This document shows positions 22,533 through 33,721 of a stretch of DNA of 64,000 bases, piece by piece. The stretch spans positions 15,258,501 to 15,322,500 of the forward strand of contig NC_066269.1 of NCBI RefSeq assembly GCF_905404315.1, read 5' to 3'. The position numbers and the translations under genes are program-made. Under the pieces are notes generated by a model. That model did not search any database. It was given only the letters and a program-made list of their open reading frames with translations, and was not told where the DNA came from. The DNA is from Leptidea sinapis (taxonomy: Eukaryota; Arthropoda; Insecta; Lepidoptera; Pieridae). The first letter of the stretch is position 1, and every line of letters begins with the position of its first letter.

Positions 22533-23822
22533 AAATCAAATTAAAATTCACATTCACTTCATAAATCCTGGAATTGTTTGTATTCATCTTGATGAAATAA
22601 TTGAAAAGTCTTGTTTAAGTAATAGCATAAGCGCTTAGTATTGTTCTCGTCAGAATAACTTCCGTTTGGGATAAAACTCATTAAAGGGTTGAGCGTGGAA
22701 AGGATTTAGGTTAATTAAATGTTCTTATTTAAGAAAACCAAGAGTTTGTTTCAAGGTAGAGCCAGTGTGACATCTATTAAGCAATTGTATGAATTTAATT
22801 TATTTATAAAATTAATATCTATTAATTCTAATATGGCAGAACCGTCTCGACAACGTCTCGTCTAGAGCTACGCTCTACCAATATAGGTTATATAGACAAA
22901 CAAACAAATAAATCTGAGATGATCTGATAGTTCTTAGTTATCTTACCAAGCTCTTTATAATTTCATAATATGAATATATTATGGATATATTTATTTTAAT
23001 AATTTATTGCAAAGTAATCGAAATTTTGGGATACATAAATTATGAACATTTTCCAAAAAGGTGATGAAAATACAATGGGTGCATTAATTAATTCAGGTAT
23101 GTTCGCGGAGACATCCATTGATGGTTGTGCTGCCTGGAAAATATTATATAATATTATACAGCAATACATATTATTCGCTTTTGTATAGAACCACTATGTG
23201 TGATACAAAATGAACACAAGACATTTTGCAGAACATTCTATCACATGTCCAACAAACGTTTCACATTTGCAGTAAAATACAATGTTGATAAGAAGCCACA
23301 ATTGGTCCCCAAAGATCTTTACATCACACTATTATGGCTTTTGCAATTAAGCTTCTCAGGTTTGCGTTGTTTGTGGTCTTTGCATTTAGTAGTACGTTAG
23401 TGTTTTAAATTACACGTGTTGTCTAATTGCATTATATATATTACCTATAATACCTCTTCTTATTTTTAAATATTACTATATGCTAACCTGGGTAGTGTGT
23501 GGTAGTGTTCCTCCAAGACGACGACGACTTTTTTTTGTATAAGCGTCTGGTCAACGATCACATTGTGAATTACAAAAAGATCTTTGCTTAATATTACAAA
23601 CAGAATATACTTTAATTGCAATGATATATGTACACATACATACGAAGATGGTACCGATATTTTATATTTAATTATATTATTACCAGATTAACGTTTGCTT
23701 ATATGTTATTTATTCTTCTCAACCGATCACTCTTGTCAAAGTGTTCGTCGCCGCTAAAATGATGCAACATTAGTCGTCGTTGGTCTCTTAAGTTTTCCGT
23801 TTGACTACTTTTGATAGTTTAT
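22533..23822. other. Unassigned AT-rich stretch
   Basis: Nothing recognisable. A 66-codon frame at 23200-23400 has no domain. Confidence 0.45.
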
Positions 23823-24075
23823 ATCATTGCGGGAGCACTCCTCCACCATTGTCTGGATCACTCATTTGATCAGATCCGACCATCGCGTGAGTAAGCGTCC
23901 TCTCGCTCTTTTCCCCTCCATCAGGAGTCGCCTCCAACACCACTCTAAGGCATCAATTTTGCGGCGGTCTTGCAGTCTAGGGGTCCAGGTTTTAGCCCCG
24001 CAGAGGAAAATTGGAAACACAAGGCACCTCATAAATCGAACCTTGGTGATTTTAGTGATCCTTCTGTCCTTCCAG
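23823..24075 (-). pseudogene. RTE-like LINE C-terminal fragment
   Basis: Minus-strand codons read RFMRCLVFPIFLCGAKTWT, then DRRKIDALEWCWRRLL, then GKRARGRLLTRWSDLIK. They match the end of the RTE-like LINE at 35.7-36.15 kb (SIFSYGAETWT, FEMWCWRKML, GKRPRGSPTRWSDQI) with an internal deletion between the last two blocks. Confidence 0.7.
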
Positions 24076-24487
24076 ATCTAATTGAGCTTCTAATGGTACT
24101 TATACAAAAATATATAATTCATGCGGAGTAAACAACATTTCCATTGTATTTTATTTTTAAATTGCCGAACAAAATAAGTTATTCGTATCTTAGATCCAGT
24201 ATTTCTACAAGATTCAGTCCCATGGGCAGAAAAAGGTTCAAAGTAAGACATTACGAAACAATTTGTCAGATAAGCAAAGTAAGGAGCATCAATTATTTTA
24301 TAAAAGAAATCCTCTGGAGTTTGTAGATATTAAAGAAATAATAAGTAATATTTTTAAGGATTAAATATTGAAATATGAATTTTCAATATAAGAATTACGA
24401 AGACATTTTCAATTACACTTTTGTAACCAACTTTAAAACCAACAAATAAAGTATTAATTAGTTTAGTTAGTTTAAGTGCGGTTTTGT
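24076..24487. other. Unassigned AT-rich sequence
   Basis: Nothing recognisable. Confidence 0.45.
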
Positions 24488-24815
24488 ATTTTTTTTTATG
24501 GAAAAGGAGGACAAACGAGCGTACCGGTGTCCTGGTTTTAAGTGATCACCGCCGCCTACATTCTTATGCAACACCAGAGGAATCACAGCAGCGTCGCAGG
24601 CTCTTAAGGAAGGTGTACGCGCTTATTTTGAAGCAACCCATGTCGTATCGTCCCGGAAACTCAACGTGGAAGAAAGCTCATTGAAAACCGCACTGTGGAG
24701 GACCGCCACACATCCACATGGTGGGGATGATATCTTAACTTGTGGCGTGTCGTGTGAAGGTGGAATTCTGCGGCAGGAATCAGGTTAAATAGCTCTTCGG
24801 AACACTCCCCATGAT
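24488..24815 (-). mobile_element. LINE-K 3' end, 5' truncated
   Basis: T-run (poly(A) on the minus strand), AGGAGGACAAACGAGCGTAC, ACACCAGAGGAATCACAGCA, then C-terminal codons with a short deletion around AACTCAACGTGG. Same 3' structure as the copies at 60.0 and 60.94 kb. Confidence 0.85.
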
Positions 24816-25460
24816 AATTTTACCTTTGTACGTTATTGTTTTTGTTAGACGGTGAGATCGTAAGATCTAACTGTGTTATGGGTTTGTTTTCAAATAACAC
24901 GACTTGTCATTTACGATAAAGAGACATGCATACGGTAACTACCAACTAGTTAATATTTTATAACAGTAAATAGCAATTATATATTGATTGCACGGCACCC
25001 CACACAAACCCTAGTGGTACCGGGGCTTATATTGTTTTGTTATAATAAATATACAAATAGTTAGGTTATTTAAAATATTTTACTTATATATTTTTTGGCA
25101 GAAAAATAAATACAAACAGTTGGAACTACACATAATTTTTAACTCTTCTTATTTCTATTGGTTATCTTGGTCAGCTGACAAGCATGTTTGTAATATGATA
25201 TATCAAAAATCCTTATAAATCATTTCGTTAAGTAAAATATTTTCTTTATGAATAGAAAATTGATAACATTTTTTTATTATGGTTTTGTTTTTCGTTCTTC
25301 GTGTAATATCAAATATCGTTCGGTGATTTATCAAAAGGCTATAAAAATCAAGATATATTGAGATATCTGTTACGAGTTTACATCAATCATGTCTCATATT
25401 TTTCCAGTAATAATTCAGTTAATTATTATTATTAATAAGTTAAGAAGTTCTGCGTTTCTC
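24816..25460. other. Unassigned AT-rich sequence
   Basis: Nothing recognisable. Confidence 0.45.
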
Positions 25461-25552
25461 TCGGTCAAGTGGTTCGAGCTGTGATGCACCAGAGCAGAGA
25501 TGAGAAGAATACTCCACACGTGGAGAGGAGTGACCTACACCTTATAGATCGC
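25461..25552 (-). mobile_element. LINE-K fragment
   Basis: CGGTCAAGTGGTTCGAGC, GCACCAGAGCAGAGATGA and AATACTCCACACGTG correspond to the LINE-K segment at about 61.42-61.51 kb. Confidence 0.65.
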
Positions 25553-25582
25553 TAAAATGTAGGAGCGCTAATATCTGTATTT

Positions 25583-25860
25583 ACCAGTGGGGGGCTCCTT
25601 TGCAACACAACGGCGCCTATTTCTGCCGTGAAGCAGTAATATGTTAACATTTCGGTCTGAAGGGCGCCGTAGCTAGTGAAATTACTGGGCAAATAAGACT
25701 TAGCATCTCTGTCTCAAGGTGACAAGCGAAATTGAGCCGCTCAGAATTTTTGGGGTTTTTCAAGAATCCTGAGCGGCATTGTATTGTAATGGGCAAGGCG
25801 TATCAATTACCATCAGCTGAACGTCCTGCTCGTCTCGTACCTTACTGTCATAAAAAAAAA
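25583..25860 (+). mobile_element. RepA copy 6
   Basis: CCAGTGGGGGGCTCCTTTGC at the 5' end, GAGCCGCTCAG and CCTGAGCGGCATTG arms, CGTCCTGCTCGTCTCGTACC and a terminal A9 run. Confidence 0.9.
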
Positions 25861-25933
25861 TGAAAAATATATATAATGCAGCTCGGACATTTTTTGACAG
25901 GCAAATGGGAGCCTAGTTGTTTATTGTACGTCG

Positions 25934-25979
25934 ATGGGCGGCTTGAAGAAGTATCGAGATACTTCTTCAAGCCGCCCAT
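25934..25979. repeat. Perfect 22-bp inverted repeat with 2-nt spacer
   Basis: Left arm 25934-25955 (ATGGGCGGCTTGAAGAAGTA plus TC) and right arm 25958-25979 are exact reverse complements around GA. GC-richer than its surroundings. No T-run follows. Confidence 0.85.
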
Positions 25980-26107
25980 ACATTAAGATATTGTATTGGC
26001 ATATAATCTTGATAGCTCATATTTAAAAAAATATTCAAATATTTGGAGGTATTTAAGTGATAGTAATGGAAAAATATGTGTGTTTTAGTTTTTTTTTTGT
26101 TCAAAAC
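25980..26107. other. Unassigned AT-rich sequence
   Basis: Nothing recognisable. Confidence 0.4.
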
Positions 26108-26190
26108 CAGTCAAGAGCGCCGGAATACGTTGGATGAGGGCAGCGCAGGACCGATTGTCGTGGAAATCTTTAGGGGAACCCTTCCGGCTC
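26108..26190 (+). pseudogene. RTE-like LINE C-terminal stub
   Basis: Reads IRWMRAAQDRLSWKSLGEPF, the common C-terminus of lepidopteran RTE-type ORFs. Related stubs lie in reverse at 29.62 and 36.82 kb. Confidence 0.65.
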
Positions 26191-26629
26191 ATCCATCTCA
26201 TATATACAGATAAAGCTAATATATATCGTACATAAATGTATAATATCTTTTGGAATTACACAAATATTCAGATAAATTTCTTCTAATAAGTCAGTAATTA
26301 TTGCTTGTACTTCAACTGACCATAAATTTATATTATCTTGGAAGCAGGTCCACGATCTAATGACTTGTATTTAGATTTATTTGGGTTCATTTATCATCTA
26401 CAAGTGGCTGAATTAAGAGTATTTTCTAAGCGATTAGGGACAAACAGAGTTCATCCACTGATTTTAAATCCTAATTTATAGCTTTTATGGGAATTGTGCT
26501 TCTTTAAATTCATTTCAGTCATTATACTTTTAGTATTATTGATATCAATAGTGTGTATGAATTTTCGTCTATCTATAATCTGGTAACTTCAAATCTGGAA
26601 ATTTTGTATAAAAAGTATATTTATAATAT
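26191..26629. other. Unassigned AT-rich sequence
   Basis: Nothing recognisable. Confidence 0.45.
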
Positions 26630-26777
26630 AATATTACTAGCCGTAACCCGCCCGCTTCACGAGACGAATTTTAAAAGGAAATAAATTAAATTTTATTCAT
26701 CTTAATACAAATACAATAAAAAAATGGCGTGCGTACAAAGAACACATGTCAGAAGTGAAACGTCTATGGAAAACTAA
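26630..26777 (+). mobile_element. Dispersed repeat fragment beside the minisatellite
   Basis: ACTAGCCGTAACCCGCCCGC, then GGCGTGCGTACAAAGAACAC. The second part recurs at 18.36 kb. It lies about 85 bp left of the 59-bp array, so the array may belong to the same element. Confidence 0.45.
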
Positions 26778-26861
26778 TTTTTAAATCTTGCTTGTATCAA
26801 TTATCCTAATCTGTTCCCTAAACCAATTATTTTTTGTCAATATTAGAAATTATTATTATAC

Positions 26862-28056
26862 TTACTCGAGGTTGTGCGCTAAACCTGCACGATACAACGT
26901 TAGGAGGGAAGATGTTCTACTTTTTCGCGGCCACGTGCTAAACCTGCACAATACAACGTTAGGAGGGATGATGTTTTACTTACTCGATGGTGTGCACTAA
27001 ACCTGCACAATACAACGTTAGGAGGGAAGATGTTTAACTTACTCGCGGCTGTGCGCTAAACCTGCACGATACAATGTTAGTAGGGAAGATGTTTTACTTA
27101 CTCGCGGCCGTGCGCTAAACCTGCACGATACAGCGTTAGGAGGGAAGATGTTTTACTTACTCGCGGGTATGCGCTAAACCTGCACGATACAACGTTAGGA
27201 GGGAAGATGTTTTACTTACTCGAGGTTTTGCGCTAAACCTGCACGATACAAGGTTAGTAGGGAAGATGTTTTACTTACTCGCGGCCGTGCGCTAAACCTG
27301 CACGATACAACGTTAGTAGGGAAGATGTTTTACTTACTCGCGGCCGTGCGCTAAACCTGCACGATACAACGTTAGGAGGGAAGATGTTTTACTTACTCGA
27401 GGTTGTGCGCTAAACCTGCACGATACAACGTTAGTAGGGAAGATGTTTTACTTACTCGCGGCCGTGCGCTAAACCTGCACGATACAACGTTAGGAGGGAA
27501 GATGTTTTACTTACTCGAGGTTGTGCGCTAAACCTGCACGATACAACGTTAGGAGGGAAGATGTTTTACTTACTCGCGGCTGTGCGCTAAACCTGCACGA
27601 TACAACGTTAGGAGGGAAGATGTTTTACTTACTCGCGGGTATGCGCTAAACCTGCACGATACAACGTTAGGAGGGAAGATGTTTTACTTACTCGAGGTTG
27701 TGCGCTAAACCTGCACGATACAAGGTTAGTAGGGAAGATGTTTTACTTACTCGTGGCCGTGCGCTAAACCTGCACGATACAACGTTAGGAGGGAAGATGT
27801 TTTACTTACTCGAGGTTGTGCGCTAAACCTGCACGATACAACATTAGGAGGGAAGATGTTTTACTTACTCGAGGTTGTCGCTAAACCTGCACGATACAAC
27901 GTTATGAGGGAAGATGTTTTACTTGCTCGCGGCCGTGCGCTAAACCTGCACGATACAACGTTAGGAGGGAAGATGTTTTACTTACTCGCGGCCGTGCGCT
28001 AAACGTACACGATACAAAGCTAGTGGGAAAGATGTTCCTGTGTAATAAAACTCTAG
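26862..28056. repeat. 59-bp minisatellite, about 20 units
   Basis: Unit: GCTAAACCTGCACGATACAA, then CGTTAGGAGGGAAGATGTTT, then TACTTACTCG and a variable end (CGGCCGTGC, AGGTTGTGC, CGGGTATGC and others). Unit starts at 26878, 26937, 26996 and then every 59 bp to 27822, followed by 27880 (1-bp-short preceding unit), 27939 and 27998. The outermost units are degenerate, as expected for an array evolving by unequal exchange. Units at 27173-27291 and 27645-27763 share the same run of variants (including CAAGGTTAGTAGGG), giving an 8-unit, 472-bp higher-order period. No coding role is supported. Confidence 0.95.
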
Positions 28057-28210
28057 TGGGGAGGTTGTTCTACTTACTAGCGGTGCCATGTGCTCCATCC
28101 TACGTTCGCCCTTTGTCAATCTATCCCAATCGGTCTCAATCTCCGTCTCACTCTTCTTGGATAAAAACGTCCCACATTTTCGTGACACTTTATTGGCACA
28201 TATAGACACT

Positions 28211-28410
28211 GGATTTAAGAAATGATCCCATAATCGTTCTCTGCTCCCTCGAGAACCTCGGATTCGGTATCCACGTTGTTGAAATGATAAATTTGCGTGG
28301 CGGCCATCTTGGATTTTAAAAATGATCCCAAAATCGTACTCTGCACCCTTGAGAACCTGGGATACGATATCCATATTGTTGAAATCATAAGTTTGTACGG
28401 CGGCCATCTT
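28211..28410. repeat. 100-bp tandem duplication
   Basis: Two units start GGATTT at 28211 and 28311, each containing AATGATCCCA, GAGAACCT and ending GCGGCCATCTT, roughly 85 percent alike by eye. A third unit start (GGATT at 28411) runs into the GC hairpin. Confidence 0.85.
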
Positions 28411-28416
28411 GGATTC

Positions 28417-28440
28417 CGCGCGGATTAAAAAATCCGCGCG
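28417..28440. repeat. GC-rich 10-bp hairpin
   Basis: CGCGCGGATT - AAAA - AATCCGCGCG, a perfect stem directly after the 100-bp duplication. Flanking sequence also has CCGCGATGCGG. Probably part of the same repeat. Confidence 0.7.
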
Positions 28441-28715
28441 AATAATTTACCGCAAACAATCCGCGATGCGGATTTTTACGTAGGCGTGACCGCTAAGTCG
28501 CGTATCGCCTATGGGAGAGGAATGTCGTGCTCTTCGCCTTCTGTCTTCAAACTATTGATTATATAAATGACATGATGATGAGAACATATACATGCACATA
28601 TTGAATTTAGAAAGAAACCATTCCAAAATTTATTACATTTCATTATAGGTATATGTACAGTACGGGACCAAGGCGGTTACTTACATGTTTATTTAAAAAA
28701 AAATATAACAATTGA
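28441..28715. other. Unassigned sequence
   Basis: No supported gene or repeat beyond the GC-rich start. Confidence 0.4.
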
Positions 28716-28815
28716 CACAGACAGTTGACTCATTTGGAAGAGCGCTGGAGCGTAGCCCTAGGAGCATAAGTTCGAATCCTGCATCGTCCATAAATTGTAG
28801 TTCAAATATTTTTTT
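28716..28815 (+). mobile_element. tSINE copy 5, tRNA part only
   Basis: AGTTGACTCATTTGGAAGAG (A-box-like) and AAGTTCGAATCCTGC (B-box-like), followed by ATCGTCCATAAATTGTAGTTC, the family's post-tRNA junction. The body is missing and the stems are decayed, so this is not a working tRNA. Confidence 0.55.
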
Positions 28816-29611
28816 AAAGTTATTTTATATATATTATAGATGAAATGCTCGGGTACCTTCACTTATACATATAAACTGAATATGTGGATTGATGCAGTTA
28901 CACAAGTCGTTTGAGTTTTTGGATTTTAATATTATTACACATATATATATATTATTACAGTTAAAAATTTGTATAGCAATTTATTAGTAATATGTGCAAC
29001 TACGATTTAAGTACAAACTAAGTAACCACAATCTATGCAAATAAATAAATTTCATTTCATTTACACTAGCTATATACAAATATAATTTAAAAATATGGAG
29101 CTATAAATACGAAAAGAGTAAGTAACCATATTTTACTTGCCACTTCTCCTCTCTCTTTTACCAAATGTTGGAAAACGGCAAAAAATATATTAAGTATGTA
29201 AAATATACCACGAGGCGTACTTGCATCACAATACATTGCCTATTATTTGCGCGATCACATGTCTAAATATATACCAATCATCATCAAAACCGGTCAAGCC
29301 GTAATTGAGTTATAAAAGTCACAGGCAAAAATTAATAATAATTAATAGGAACTGTAGATTCGCATCGGTGAGTAGTAAGACTAATAGTTATTATAAAATT
29401 AAAAAAAAATTGTACAGACAGAGCCTATAGACATATAATTATATGAATATATATTCAGATAGAATTATACATATGTATTTTTAAGATTTTTATTCACAAT
29501 GCGTAATAGGCCTTAACTGTCAACCACAATTTTTGTCGACGTTTTCACCTGTCACAGTCCATCTAGACGTATAAATGATCTAATATAGAAATAATCAAGC
29601 ATTCATAATAT
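28816..29611. other. Unassigned AT-rich sequence
   Basis: No gene. AAATAAATAAATTTCATTTC at about 29038-29057 resembles a LINE-type simple tail but has no matching body. Confidence 0.4.
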
Positions 29612-29880
29612 CATCATCATCATCAGCCGGAAGACGTCCACTGCTGGACAAAGGCTTCTCCCAAAGATTTCCACGACGATCGGTCCTACGCTGCCCTTTT
29701 CCAACGTATATCTTAACTAGATCGTCGGTCCATCTTGTGGGGGGCCTACCAACACTGCGTCTTCCGGTATGTAATCGCCATTCGAGGACTTTTATTTACT
29801 GCCCCAACGGCTGTCTCTCCATTGATCTATATACCCTGCCCCTGCCACTTCGCAATTATTTGGGCTATGTCAGTGACTTT
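29612..29880 (-). pseudogene. RTE-like LINE 3' end
   Basis: Starts with a CATCATCATCATCAGC microsatellite-like tail. The minus strand then reads DRSSWKSLGEAFVQQWTSSG before frameshifts. Downstream pieces (GGGGGGCCTACCAACACTGC, GCCCCAACGGCTGTC) match the general pattern of the lepidopteran RTE C-terminus. 5' truncated and degraded. Confidence 0.75.
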
Positions 29881-30864
29881 ATTTGTTCTACGGATCTACT
29901 CATTTTTGATTCCATCTCGCAAGGAAACTCCGAAAATCCTTCATATACACTGTAATAATGTTATGTATGTAGTTGTATGTAGTTTAATCGTAATAATTAC
30001 AAAAACGTCGCAATAAACAGTCTCTCTTTGTTTATTTTCCTTAATTAATCCATAAATAGGATAATATTAGAATATTTTATAATGGACAGAAATTTAAGAA
30101 CATAAAATATATTATATCAAAGCTGCATTTATTTAAGCTGAAATTTCAAAGCTAAAATTTTGAGGATTAAGTAACGAAGAGCCATGTTGTTAACAAACCA
30201 TTTTGTTCTTGATAAGACACAGTTGGGCTTTTTGTAGTAACGGAAGCTGTGATAAGAAAAATTATATTCTTGTTGAAGTCAGCTCAAATATAACCTCGGT
30301 TTTGGCTCTTATCTTATAAATGATGAGAAGGTGAAAAGCCAGTTTAAAAATTATAACGATTTTTTTTGAAAAATATACTTTTACATGTTTAAATTTTGTT
30401 GATTTCCTACATAATAAATTTACATAAATAATAATGTATTAATAAAAAAAATGCAGTTTGTTAGGCACTAATTTACGTAATGATTATTACGAAAACTTCT
30501 TCTGTTCTCAACGCATGGAACGAACTCGTATTCTTAAATATTCAGTAAATGGAAAAATAAATTTTAAATATTTTACCAAAAATCATCCTCGAATATGTAT
30601 TAATTTAAAATATATAATATTAATACAATAATAAACATGCTAATAAAGAAACATATTTGTTTTTACCAATATTTTTCTTACAACTTAAAATATAAATAAC
30701 GTGATTCAGAGCTTATTTATATTATGTATATAACTTATAGCATATGAAAAATATAAAATAGTATAGTTTATTTCAAATTATTAACATATGATTTATGAAT
30801 TAATAACGCTATTTATATAAATAATAATAAAATAAAACTTAAATAATCTAACAAAATTAATTAA
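29881..30864. other. Unassigned, very AT-rich sequence
   Basis: No gene or recognised repeat. Confidence 0.5.
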
Positions 30865-31085
30865 TTACAAATACAAAATAACATTAAGATCGCTATCGGC
30901 AGGTAAGGTGCCCATGAAGCTGGCAACGTTACCTCTTTGTACAGCCAAACGTATCCTTTGACAGAGGTACGTACCAGATCTTGGGTCACCTGTTAAGTCG
31001 GTTAGACGCCTGGATAGCTCTTTTACGAGTTTTTGTGCCGATGAACCCCAAGGACCCATCGTCTCCACCCCAAAGGGAACAAATA
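30865..31085 (-). pseudogene. LINE-E ORF2 C-terminal fragment
   Basis: Reads VPFGVETMGPWGSSAQKL, then LTGDPRSGTYLCQRIRLAVQ and RGNVASFMGTLP. It is a better preserved but diverged relative of the fragments at 5.15 and 39.8 kb. 67 codons are open in one frame and the VPFGVE part lies upstream of the first Met. Probably the last part of a LINE ORF2; no reverse transcriptase remains beside it. Confidence 0.55.
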
Positions 31086-31456
31086 TGTATCCATCACCGA
31101 GTGATATAATAGTTGATGTCAGATAGAATTAATGATTTGCATAACACACCAAATGCAACCTTTTTATACAATTATGTAATTTAAATATCATTGAAGCTTC
31201 TGTCCGTGCTTTCCCCCGTTAATTAGTACCGCACTTCCTCGGGATCTCTTCAAATTTGATGTACCTATTTGATGTATTTTGAAGATTTTGACTCTCTTTT
31301 AAGACACAGAAACCTTTTCGAAGCAAATAAAAAAAGAGCACACTGAATGTTCGCTTTTTTAACAGAAAGACCTTGATGACATAAGTTTAAACTTTTGTAA
31401 CTGCTAATTAACTACATGACTAATTTAACAATTTCTAAATTATCAACACGAAGGTA
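31086..31456. other. Unassigned AT-rich sequence
   Basis: Nothing recognisable. Confidence 0.45.
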
Positions 31457-31748
31457 CCAGAGGCTCCTTTGCACAGGAATCCTGCTAGATTATGGGTACC
31501 CCAACGGCGCCTATTTTGCCGTGAAGCTAACATTACTGTGTTTCGGTCTGAAGGGCGCCGTAGCTAGTGAAATTACTGGGCAAATGAGACTTAACATCTT
31601 ATGTCTGAAGGTGACGAGCGCACTTGAAGTGCCGCTCAAAATATTGGGCTTTTCGATAATCCTGAGCAGCACTGCATTGTAATGGTTAGGGCGTATCAAT
31701 TACCATCAGCTGAATGTCCTGCTCGTCTAGTCCCATATTTTCATAAAA
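31457..31748 (+). mobile_element. RepA copy 7
   Basis: CCAGAGGCTCCTTTGCACAG, GGGCGCCGTAGCTAGTGAAA, AGTGCCGCTCAAAATATTGG / CTGAGCAGCACTG arms and TCATAAAACAAAAGC tail. Full length. Confidence 0.9.
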
Positions 31749-32208
31749 CAAAAGCAACAACAAGTCATTTGACGTTAGATTTATCGCAGTGTATGTTGTT
31801 CAGAAATATATTATATCACATCAAGGTGATGAAGTAGCTTAAGATTACTGAACATGCGAATGAATAAGATGATTTCCCAAGAGGAAAAGTTTTCAATATT
31901 CTATTGTGTCTCGCAGTTAACCACGAAGTCATTACTTCGCGGCATCAAGCTGTGTATTCATACCTACTTGCGTACAGAATAAAGCGTTGATTATTTACTT
32001 TCTTTGATTATCTATTGTCGAAGTTGTTTGTTCATGTGGGACGAATTTTTGATAGTATTTTGAATGCACAAAAAAAACAACTTTTGAATTTGAATCGAAA
32101 ATCATGGAGGCATACAATATTATTAATGTTCCTAAAAACAACATGTACTTTCTGTTTTTAGCAAAGATAAGTAACAATAATCTATATTTTGTGTTTGAAT
32201 TTTAGTGA
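31749..32208. other. Unassigned sequence
   Basis: Nothing recognisable up to the mariner target site. Confidence 0.45.
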
Positions 32209-32210
32209 TA

Positions 32211-33446
32211 CGAGGGCTGCACTAAAAGTATCGGGAATGGAATATTTCCACTGTTCCTGTCATATTAAAATCTTTTTAATTGTAAACTCCTTGGTTCTAA
32301 AAATCGAATACCATTTATTTATTTAAAAAAAAAGATTCTCGGTCTTGTCACAAGGTCTTTTCAAATTTGTTTAGTCGTTGAGAAAATGGAATTGACTCGA
32401 GAAAATTCTAGAGCGATGATTTATTATGACTTTCGTTTTAACACAAAAACAGTGTGTTGACCGGATGATTTCTGCATTTGGTGATGAAGCCCCATCCAAA
32501 ACCACAATTTATCGCTGGTTTGCTGAATTTCAACGAGGACGTGTCAAGCTCAGTGATGAACCCCGTCAAGGTCGTCCAAAAACTGCAGTCACCAAATAAA
32601 TAAAACGTTGATGCTGTGCGTTAGCTGATTGAGGATGATCGACATGTGACAAACCGCGAAATTCAGGCAACTTTAGACATTGGCATGAGTCAAATACAAA
32701 TAATCTTGAATGAACAATTAGGTGTCAAAAAGTTGTTTTCCCGATGGATACCGCATTTGCTCTGTGAAGAACAAAAAGCGGCTCGCGTTACTTGGTGCGT
32801 CAGAACTCTCGAAAGATTCCACGCAGGATCCTCAAATGCTGTATACAACATCGTATCAGGTGACGAATTCTGGATAAAGGCGTACGAACCCGAAACAAAA
32901 AACCAGTCACGAGTTTGGGTGTTCGAAAATGAGTTAAAGGCAACAAAAATTGTTCGTTCACGGTGTGTTGCAAAAAAAATGGTGGCCACGTTTGTCTAAA
33001 CCGGCCATGTTGCGACTATTCTTGAGGGACAAAAAACGGTTAATACAGAATGGTATGCTAGCATTTGTTTGCCACAGGTCGTTTGTGAACTCCGTTAAGA
33101 GAACTGCAACCGCCGCATCATCCTCCATCACGGCAATGCGAGTTCTCACACCGCGCCCAGAACAAAAGAGTTTTTAGAGCAAGAAAACATAGAATTATTA
33201 GACTAAATTAAAGAATAAATTGCGTAGTCAGAGATTCTCATCACCTGAAGAAGCTGTGGACGTCTACAAAACAGCCATTTTGTAGACCCCAACTTCCGAA
33301 TGGAATGGTTGCTTCAATGATTGGTTCCATCGTATGGAAAAATGTGTCAAATTTCGCGGAGAATCCTTCGAAAAGCAATAAATACATTTTTAAATAGTAA
33401 TGTTGTGTCACTTCCTTGATTCCCGAAATTTTCTGTGCCGCCCTCG
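32211..33446 (+). mobile_element. Full-length mariner transposon
   Basis: Bounded by TA at 32209-32210 and 33447-33448, the mariner target duplication. Terminal inverted repeats: left CGAGGGCTGCACTAAAAGTA (then TCGGGAAT), right the complement of CGAGGGCGGCACAGAAAATT. Length 1236 bp, close to the usual 1.3 kb. The encoded transposase resembles the cecropia subfamily, the group that also gave rise to Hsmar1. The internal ORF is dead. Confidence 0.95.
32386..33381 (+). pseudogene. Mariner transposase, inactivated
   Basis: ATG at 32386 (MELTREN...) to TAA at 33379-33381. Helix-turn-helix blocks are readable in pieces (CVDRMISAFGDEAPSKTTIY, RWFAEFQRGRVKLSDEPRQG, then REIQATLDIGMSQIQIIL and VKKLFSRWIPHLL). 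Damage: a frameshift near 32440-32455, a stop after TAVTK, a TAA after MVATFV, and further frameshifts. Of the DD34D triad, the first Asp is present (SGDEFW), the second is Gly (HHGNAS, about 33127-33145), and the segment that should hold the third is deleted between IELLD and KLKNKLR. The C-terminal block ending FEKQ-stop is present. Confidence 0.92.
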
Positions 33447-33721
33447 TATCTATGTTAAATTCAGAACCAGCTATTAAAATAATTTACGAAATTCATTCAC
33501 CTATGTTTTCAGGTTGTTATAACATGATTCCCCTTATGGAATCAGAATCAGAAACAAAAAAAGTGAGTATGTTTGGCGACCCGACTCACCATCGGTGCCA
33601 CCCAGTACCCGGGCTGCATGGTGTGAAATTGACGACCGAAGCTTCCCCTGGGGTGAGTCGACAGGCTTCAGAGGAGGGAAATGCTAATGTCGGTGTCAAA
33701 ACATATAATATCGAGAAGAAC

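Noticed and set aside
26862..28056. CRISPR-like repeat array
   Set aside because: Units are contiguous 59-bp tandem copies without unique spacers, and the window is eukaryotic. It is a minisatellite.
27982..28407. 141-codon minus-strand frame
   Set aside because: It lies across the minisatellite edge and the 100-bp tandem duplication. The repeated peptide pattern comes from the DNA repeat.
33416..33510. Start of the RTE-like protein at 33416
   Set aside because: The first part of that frame runs through the right end of the mariner, which cannot belong to the LINE protein. The coding pattern becomes LINE-like only after about 33.5 kb.
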